DNA of 64,000 nucleotides from Protofrankia sp963555925 (GTDB taxonomy: Bacteria > Actinomycetota > Actinomycetes > Frankiales > Frankiaceae): positions 124,001 to 188,000 of the forward strand of contig CAUVXJ010000011.1 in the NCBI GenBank assembly GCA_963555925.1, given 5' to 3'. A program made the position numbers and the translations under genes. Positions 59,041 through 64,000 of this stretch are shown here, one piece after another. Position 1 is the stretch's first letter; each line of letters starts with the position of its first letter. The notes under the pieces were generated by a model. The model was not told the origin of the DNA. It made no database searches and worked only from the letters and a program-made list of their open reading frames with translations.

Positions 59041-59721
59041 ATGCGATACGCGGTAGTGGCGGACCTACACGGGAAACGCAAGGCGTGGCGGCGGGTGCTG
59101 GATGATGTACAGCGCCGCGGCGCCGACCGGATCGTGTGTCTCGGCGACTACCTCGACGCCAAGGTGCCATGGCGTGGCCATGACAGCACCACTCGGCGCG
59201 ACGTCACCGACGTGGTGGAACCGGATCCGAGGCTGTGGCGCGAGTTAGCCGGCGTCGATCTGGTCCTCGGCAACCAGGAATGGCGGATCCGCGATCTGCT
59301 GCGGGATGAACAGACCGTTGGCGATCTTGATGTTCTGCTTGCCGCACCCGCAACCCGCATGATCGGGGCTGCCACGGCAATGCACGGCCACCAGTTCTCC
59401 TGGGACGACGGGCCGATATGTCCCGGCTGGCCTGCGGTGCTCTACCCGCGGCTCGCGCAGCTGCCCGACGTCCCGATCCTGATGGTCGGCCACTCCCACC
59501 AGGTGCTGCTTCTGGACCTGCTCTCGCTCGGGGACCCGGCCGGCGCGGTGCTGGCGCGGCGTCGGCCGGTCACCCCGGGGAGGCCGATCCCGGTCGATCC
59601 GGGCGGCGCGCGGCGCCTGTTCGTCAATGTCGGTCCGGCGCGGGGCAAGCCGTCGCGTTGGCTTCTCTATGACGACACAGCGTCCGAAATGACGTTCCAC
59701 GAAGCCGTATCCCAGCGCTGA
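59041..59721 (+). CDS. Calcineurin-like metallophosphoesterase
   Basis: Metallophosphatase of 226 residues starting at ATG 59041, where the first motif follows immediately (VVADLHGKRKAW, the D-x-H site). The others are VCLGDYLDA (GD-x2-D), LGNQEWRI (GN(H/Q)E, with Gln instead of the usual His), MHGHQFSW and VGHSHQVLL (G-H-x-H). The Gln in motif III is a variant but all other metal ligands are present. It resembles YfcE/MJ0936-type phosphodiesterases. The substrate is unknown. Confidence 0.88.
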   Translation: MRYAVVADLHGKRKAWRRVLDDVQRRGADRIVCLGDYLDAKVPWRGHDSTTRRDVTDVVEPDPRLWRELAGVDLVLGNQEWRIRDLLRDEQTVGDLDVLLAAPATRMIGAATAMHGHQFSWDDGPICPGWPAVLYPRLAQLPDVPILMVGHSHQVLLLDLLSLGDPAGAVLARRRPVTPGRPIPVDPGGARRLFVNVGPARGKPSRWLLYDDTASEMTFHEAVSQR

Positions 59722-59793
59722 AAGCTGGTGCTGTCACGATTGACGACGGGCCGAGGGCAGGTACCCGGCGTGGCTATGAGCGGTGTTCACAGG

Positions 59794-60213
59794 TCATCCG
59801 CTGCCGGTGTTGATGAATGCTTCGATGGTGGTGGCCGGGATGACGCCGAGCGGCCGGCCCTCGTCCTCGACCGTGATCGTCGTGCCCACCGGCGCATCGC
59901 GCAGGGATTCGTTGACGGCGCTGGTGAGAAAGTCACGCCAGTCCAGGAAGATTTCGGGCAGGAAGGCGTCGATCACGCCTGCCAGCGGTCGGGCCGGGTC
60001 GGGGACCTTGCCGAGGTCCGCCACAGTGATGATCGAGGAGCGGATGAGGTCGGCTTCGAGGCGGACGACCCGGGCGTAGCGCACACCCGCGTTGCGCATC
60101 TCGCGAGCTGCCTCGTCACGGGTTGCCGTGTCCTGCAGCTCGATGAACGGCTCCACCTTGTCGACAAGGCCGACCACACCGGCGAGATCTCGAATGATCT
60201 TGTCCTGTGTCAC
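59794..60213 (-). CDS. Hypothetical protein, CBS-like C-terminus
   Basis: Protein of 139 residues from GTG 60213, with GGAAGG upstream. It is acidic and helical at first (DKIIRDLAGVVGLVDKVEPFI...), then has a strand-turn-strand TITVEDEGRPLGVIPATTIE that resembles half of a CBS domain. I do not recognise the family. It is convergent with the metallophosphoesterase gene. The frame is open further upstream through the 16-nt repeat, but without similarity. Confidence 0.6.
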   Translation of the reverse strand: MTQDKIIRDLAGVVGLVDKVEPFIELQDTATRDEAAREMRNAGVRYARVVRLEADLIRSSIITVADLGKVPDPARPLAGVIDAFLPEIFLDWRDFLTSAVNESLRDAPVGTTITVEDEGRPLGVIPATTIEAFINTGSG

Positions 60214-60749
60214 GTTGCAGTTCCTTCCCAGGTGCTGGTCCCGGGAACCCGGCAGCCGCTGCATCCTCGGTGCGGTCTGCCGGGGTACTGCCTGTGTGGG
60301 GTACTGCCTGTGCGGGGTGCTGCCTGTGTGGGGTACTGCGCGGACCGGGCGTTCCAGCCGCCCAGCTGACCGAAGTGCCACTCCTGTGCCGGATGCTTTC
60401 CGTTGTCCCACCACGGAGGTCGGTTACTGTCAGTATTCTGCAGTCACGTCTCGGTGATCATTCATGCTGTCCGGGCAGTCGCGACCTCAAGGTGTCCACC
60501 GGTCGTCGTGAAGCTGTCAAACACGCCCGTTATCGGCGCGTTGGGTAATAGTTTCTTCGTTGTGATTCATCCCCGTGTTCACAGTGGGACTATATGGGTC
60601 ATCAGGTGACATGACGCACGATGTCCAGGTGGATTTGGGCGGCAATGGTCTATCTTGTTTTCTAGTCGCAGCCGGGGTGCAAACCGGGATCCTGGCGGTC
60701 ATTCCCGGGCTACCCAGCGGCCCTCGGGCCGCCGTTCCAGGGGAGGATC
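60214..60749. other. Spacer with 16-nt tandem repeat
   Basis: Four units beginning GGGGTACTGCCTGTGT follow with 16-nt period at 60282, 60298, 60314 and 60330 (the last diverges). Beyond, 60535-60610 is AT-rich and probably carries the aminotransferase promoter. No gene is supported. Confidence 0.65.
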
Positions 60750-62012
60750 ATGGAAGGTGTTGCGGGCCAGAATGATCCTGACGGCTTTTCGGCAGGTGAA
60801 CCGGTAGCGTCGCTCTGCGCAGTGTCCGGACCGGAGACGGTCGTGAACACCGATGTGGTGCGGCCCGAAGGGGGTGTGCAGGTGCAGGTTCCAGCGGCGC
60901 GGATCGTCTTCCCCGAAGCCGATCGCGCGGAGATCGCGTCCTTGACGTCGGAGATCCTGGCTAGTGGAGCGCTGACGCTCGGCGCGCATACGAAGGAGTT
61001 CGAAGCGGCGTTCGCCGCGGCTCACGGTGTCCCTTTTGCCGTCGCGGTCAGCAGCGGCACGGCTGCTCTTGAGATCATTCTCCGCACCGTGGATGTTGCG
61101 GGTACAGACGTCGTCGTGCCGACGAACACGTTTGCGGCGACCGGCTTCGCGGTTCTGCGGGCCGGCGCGAATCTGATCTTTGCGGATGTGGACGCCGAGA
61201 CGTTTGCCCTGAGCACCGCTACCGTGGCCGCGGCGCTCACGCCCCGTACGCGTGCGGTGGTCCTCGTCCACATCGGGGGGTTGATCACTCCCGAGATCGA
61301 CGACATCCGGGCATTGTGCGACGAGCGTGGCATTCTCCTGGTGGAGGACGCCGCCCATGCGCATGGTTCGAGCCATGACGGCCGCTACGCGGGTTCGTTC
61401 GGTGTGGCCGGGGCATTCTCGTTCTATCCCACGAAGGTCATCACCAGTGGTGAGGGCGGGATGATTCTCACCGCCGATGAGCGGGTACGGGACGAGGCGG
61501 TGATATTCCGGGATCAGGGGAAGGCCGGCTTCCTTGGCAACGTCCACATCAAACAGGGTTACGCCTGGCGGATGAGTGAACTGCATGCCGTCACCGGACT
61601 GGTGCATCTCCGCCGGTTGCCCGAGTTTTTTGACAGTCGCAACGCCGCCGCCGCCGCCTATACGGCGGGACTGGCTCAGATCGAGGCACTCGAACCGATC
61701 TTGGTACCAGTGGGCGGCCGCAGCAACTACTACAAGTACCTCGTCCTGGTGCGGCCGGGCATCGACCGGGCGCGGCTGAAGAAGGAGCTGAAAGAGCGTC
61801 ACGGCGTGTCACTGTCGGGTGAGGTGTACGAGGCGCCTCTGCACCAGCAGCCGGCGTTTGAGTCGTATGCTCGGGGTGATCACCCGGTCGCGCAGGACGT
61901 GTGCGCCAGGCACGTGTGCCTTCCTGTCCATTCGGATATGACCGGAGCTGAGGTGGACCACGTGTTGGTGTCACTGGCGTCTGCTGTCGAGACTCTCACG
62001 GTCGAGATCTGA
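60750..62012 (+). CDS. DegT/DnrJ/EryC1/StrS-family aminotransferase
   Basis: PLP-dependent sugar aminotransferase (or dehydrase) of 420 residues. GGGGAGG is 3 bp before ATG 60750. The pattern is VAVSSGTAALEIILR (phosphate site), VVVPTNTFAATGFAVL, LVEDAAHAHGSSHDGR (Asp and His of the PLP site), and the Lys in FSFYPTKVITSGEGGM. An N-terminal extension of about 45 residues precedes the core. It would add an amino group to a keto-sugar nucleotide. The epimerase and glycosyltransferase downstream show a sugar pathway. Confidence 0.94.
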   Translation: MEGVAGQNDPDGFSAGEPVASLCAVSGPETVVNTDVVRPEGGVQVQVPAARIVFPEADRAEIASLTSEILASGALTLGAHTKEFEAAFAAAHGVPFAVAVSSGTAALEIILRTVDVAGTDVVVPTNTFAATGFAVLRAGANLIFADVDAETFALSTATVAAALTPRTRAVVLVHIGGLITPEIDDIRALCDERGILLVEDAAHAHGSSHDGRYAGSFGVAGAFSFYPTKVITSGEGGMILTADERVRDEAVIFRDQGKAGFLGNVHIKQGYAWRMSELHAVTGLVHLRRLPEFFDSRNAAAAAYTAGLAQIEALEPILVPVGGRSNYYKYLVLVRPGIDRARLKKELKERHGVSLSGEVYEAPLHQQPAFESYARGDHPVAQDVCARHVCLPVHSDMTGAEVDHVLVSLASAVETLTVEI

Positions 62013-62123
62013 CCGGGGTCCGGTCCCGGGTCCGGTCCCATCATTCCCGGCTTCACGACCAGGTCCCACCAGCTCCGACTACATGATCCGACCCCAAACC
62101 TGACGACCTTGGACGGGTGACCT

Positions 62124-63116
62124 ATGCGTATAACCGTCACTGGAGGTTCCGGCTTCATCGGAGCCCATCTGGTGGACCGGCTCCTGGACGCCGGCCATGA
62201 TGTGATCTCGGTAGATCTGCATGCGCACGTGGCGGACCCTCGCGCCGATCACCGGATCGTCGACGTCCTGGACCTCCCCTCGGTTACCTCAGCGTTTGCT
62301 GAATGTGACATGGTTTTCCATCTGGCGGGCATGGCCAACGTTGATCATGCCTTCGCCGATCCGATCCGGACGGTGCGACTCAACGTGGAGGGCACGGCCA
62401 ACGTCTGCGAGGCCGCGCGCATCACCGGAGTGCGCCGGGTTCTGTTCGCGAGCACTGTGTGGGTATATGGGGCCAGCGGCGGCGATCTGGATGACCCACA
62501 AGCGCTGACCGAGGCCGCGGAGTTCGCGATGAACCGCGCCGGCCACGTCTACACCTCGACCAAGATCGCAGCGGAGCTGCTACTGCACAGCTACCAGCAG
62601 ACCTACGGCGTGGACTTCACGATCCTGCGGTACGGCATCCCGTATGGTCCTGGGATGCGCGAGGAGCTGGTTCTGGCCCGCTTCCTGCGTAAGGCGATCG
62701 ACGGGGAGCCTCTCACCGTCGCCGGTGACGGACAGCAGTTCCGCAACTACGTCTTCGTCCGTGACCTCGCGGATGCGCACGTGCTCGCCATGGACGCCGC
62801 GGCGCGCAACGAGACGATCGCGCTCGAGGGTGATGAGCGCGTCAGCGTGCTGGCCATGGCGCAAGCGGTCCGGGACCACTTCCCGGGCGTCGAGATCGAA
62901 CACATCCCGGCCCGCCCGGGTGACTTCCGGGGTCGGTCCGTATCGAACGCAAAGGCCGAGGCACTGCTGGGCTGGCGGCCGACCACTCGCTTCGCCGACG
63001 GCGTCAGACAGTACGTCGAGTGGTACCTGGCGGACCGACAGGCCGCGAGCGAGCGGCCGGTGTCGGTACCCGCCCGTCGGGCCGACGGGGTCGGCGTCCC
63101 AGCCTCCGCCGAGTAG
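62124..63116 (+). CDS. NAD-dependent nucleotide-sugar epimerase/dehydratase
   Basis: Extended SDR of 330 residues. The NAD loop is TGGSGFIGAHLVDRL; VVFHLAGMANVDHAF- and LFASTVWVYG-like segments give the active-site Thr/Ser; the catalytic Tyr and Lys are in VYTSTKIAAELL. It resembles UDP-glucose 4-epimerase/dTDP-glucose dehydratase families. It lies 111 bp after the aminotransferase and 3 bp before the glycosyltransferase. It most likely supplies an activated sugar to the latter. Confidence 0.93.
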   Translation: MRITVTGGSGFIGAHLVDRLLDAGHDVISVDLHAHVADPRADHRIVDVLDLPSVTSAFAECDMVFHLAGMANVDHAFADPIRTVRLNVEGTANVCEAARITGVRRVLFASTVWVYGASGGDLDDPQALTEAAEFAMNRAGHVYTSTKIAAELLLHSYQQTYGVDFTILRYGIPYGPGMREELVLARFLRKAIDGEPLTVAGDGQQFRNYVFVRDLADAHVLAMDAAARNETIALEGDERVSVLAMAQAVRDHFPGVEIEHIPARPGDFRGRSVSNAKAEALLGWRPTTRFADGVRQYVEWYLADRQAASERPVSVPARRADGVGVPASAE

Positions 63117-63119
63117 AGC

Positions 63120-64000
63120 ATGACGGGCGATCACGCGGACGGGTCGGCGGAGTCCCCGACGAACGGGGGAGGACAGCCTGACCGGCGGGCGCTTCTACTC
63201 TCGGGTTCGCTCGGGATGGGCCATGACGTCATGGCCCAGGCATGTGCGCACTCGTTGGCCCTGCGTGGATTCTCCACCCGCACCTTGGACTCCCTGCGCA
63301 TGATGGGCGGACGGGCCGGGTCGGCGGGTGAGGGCGTCTTTCGCGGGATGCTGGCCGTCCCCGGGCTGTATGACGCTGTGCACTTCTCACAGATGCGTCC
63401 CGGCGGCGGGCTGTCGAAGGCGATCGAGGCTGCTTCGTCGCGTTTTCTCGTACCCAAGCTCCGGATGGAACTGCGCGACCAGTCAGTGGAGCTGTTGGTG
63501 TCAATCTTCGCCACCGGGGCTGCCGCGGCCAGCAGGGTCAAGTCCGAACATTCCCGAATGGTGACCGCGGTTTTCTGCACGGATGTCTGCGTGCACCGGC
63601 TGTGGGTGCATGAGAACACCGACCTGTACCTGGTCACCTCGAACACGGCGGCACGGTTCGTCCGGCGCTTCCACCCGGAGGCGAGGATCGCCGTGGTACC
63701 GACGCCGGTTCGTCAGCCGTTCTACGATCCACCGACACAGGAGACGGCCCGCGAGGCACTCGAGATCCCCGCGGATGCACGGTGTGTGCTGTTGATGTCG
63801 GGTTCCTGGGGCCTCGGGCCGCTGGTCGAGGGCGCTCGGGCGCTTGCCGAGGCCGGCGTCTGGGTACTCGCGGTCGCTGGCCGCAACGTCTCGCTCGCTG
63901 GTCGTCTGCGAGAACTCGCGAACACGCACCCGCAGGTCGTCCCGTTCGGTTTTACCGACCGGATTCCCGAATTGATGGCAGCGAGTGATCTTGTTGTCAC
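63120..64000 (+). CDS. MurG/MGDG-synthase-like glycosyltransferase (3' end off window)
   Basis: The first 293 residues of a GT-B glycosyltransferase. The N-terminal domain has LLLSGSLGMGHDVMAQACAH, as in monogalactosyldiacylglycerol synthases and MurG (G-x-G-H loop). TAVFCTDVCVHRLWVH contains the acceptor-region pattern, and CVLLMSGSWGLGPLVEGAR opens the nucleotide-sugar-binding domain with the Gly-rich loop. It is cut after LMAASDLVV, before the family's donor-binding end. It probably transfers the sugar made by the genes upstream to a lipid or small acceptor. Confidence 0.85.
   Translation, partial: MTGDHADGSAESPTNGGGQPDRRALLLSGSLGMGHDVMAQACAHSLALRGFSTRTLDSLRMMGGRAGSAGEGVFRGMLAVPGLYDAVHFSQMRPGGGLSKAIEAASSRFLVPKLRMELRDQSVELLVSIFATGAAAASRVKSEHSRMVTAVFCTDVCVHRLWVHENTDLYLVTSNTAARFVRRFHPEARIAVVPTPVRQPFYDPPTQETAREALEIPADARCVLLMSGSWGLGPLVEGARALAEAGVWVLAVAGRNVSLAGRLRELANTHPQVVPFGFTDRIPELMAASDLVV

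Noticed and set aside
1..64000. tRNA or rRNA genes
   Set aside because: I looked for cloverleaf ends with CCA-type arms and for rRNA-conserved stretches while reading and found none; a covariance-model scan would be decisive.

Overview
The window is GC-rich actinobacterial chromosome. GTG and TTG starts, ATGA/GTGA stop-start overlaps, a WhiB protein, an F420-type oxidoreductase, a DUF427 protein and many acyl-CoA enzymes fit a Frankia-like or related soil actinomycete. The genus is an inference from gene content only. I saw no tRNA, rRNA or CRISPR array. Both ends cut through genes: a histidine kinase on the left and a glycosyltransferase on the right.

1-5.2 kb holds a two-component system (minus strand) divergent from a MacAB-like export operon made of a lipoprotein, a periplasmic adaptor with a peptidoglycan-binding domain, an ATPase and a permease. 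5.2-9.7 kb holds a CoA-transferase scrap, a divergent HxlR regulator and flavodoxin pair, a decayed IS5-family transposase, a double DUF427 protein, a small membrane protein and a PaaI-type thioesterase. 9.9-20.0 kb is an acyl-CoA metabolism region: acyl-CoA dehydrogenase, sugar-phosphate-isomerase-like protein, acyl-CoA ligase, amidohydrolase, Nudix CoA pyrophosphatase, a fused double CoA-transferase and an alpha/beta hydrolase.

20.3-31.9 kb is a defence and conflict island. It carries a type I restriction-modification locus in the order hsdR-hsdS-(XRE/HExxH protein)-hsdM. The S/M junction sequence is present on both sides of the XRE/HExxH gene. An AAA/DUF4143 ATPase follows, preceded by a four-unit 23-bp repeat array. 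Then come a Phd-like antitoxin, a truncated PIN toxin and a frame-broken AlbA_2 (Schlafen-type) gene. 32.1-43.6 kb returns to acyl-CoA catabolism: monooxygenase-like protein, F420-dependent oxidoreductase, enoyl-CoA hydratase, alpha-methylacyl-CoA racemase, aldo/keto reductase, two solute-binding lipoproteins, a second acyl-CoA dehydrogenase, an SDR and a thiolase. Together these could carry out most of a beta-oxidation-type degradation of a branched or cyclic acyl chain.

44-54 kb is rich in signalling and regulatory genes: pentapeptide-repeat membrane protein, HTH/TPR-like regulator with a clear terminator, WhiB plus an overlapping partner, a GNAT-AAA+ fusion, a Nudix-like protein with a 75-residue companion, and a membrane-anchored PP2C/SpoIIE phosphatase. 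54-60 kb holds a 6-phosphofructokinase, an FmdB zinc ribbon followed by a strong terminator, a DHA2-type MFS exporter behind a 25-bp palindrome, an alpha/beta hydrolase, a metallophosphoesterase and a small hypothetical gene. The right end (60.7-64 kb) starts a surface-glycan or glycosylated-metabolite cluster: DegT aminotransferase, NDP-sugar epimerase and MurG-like glycosyltransferase. Many spacers in the window carry short tandem duplications of 8-23 nt.
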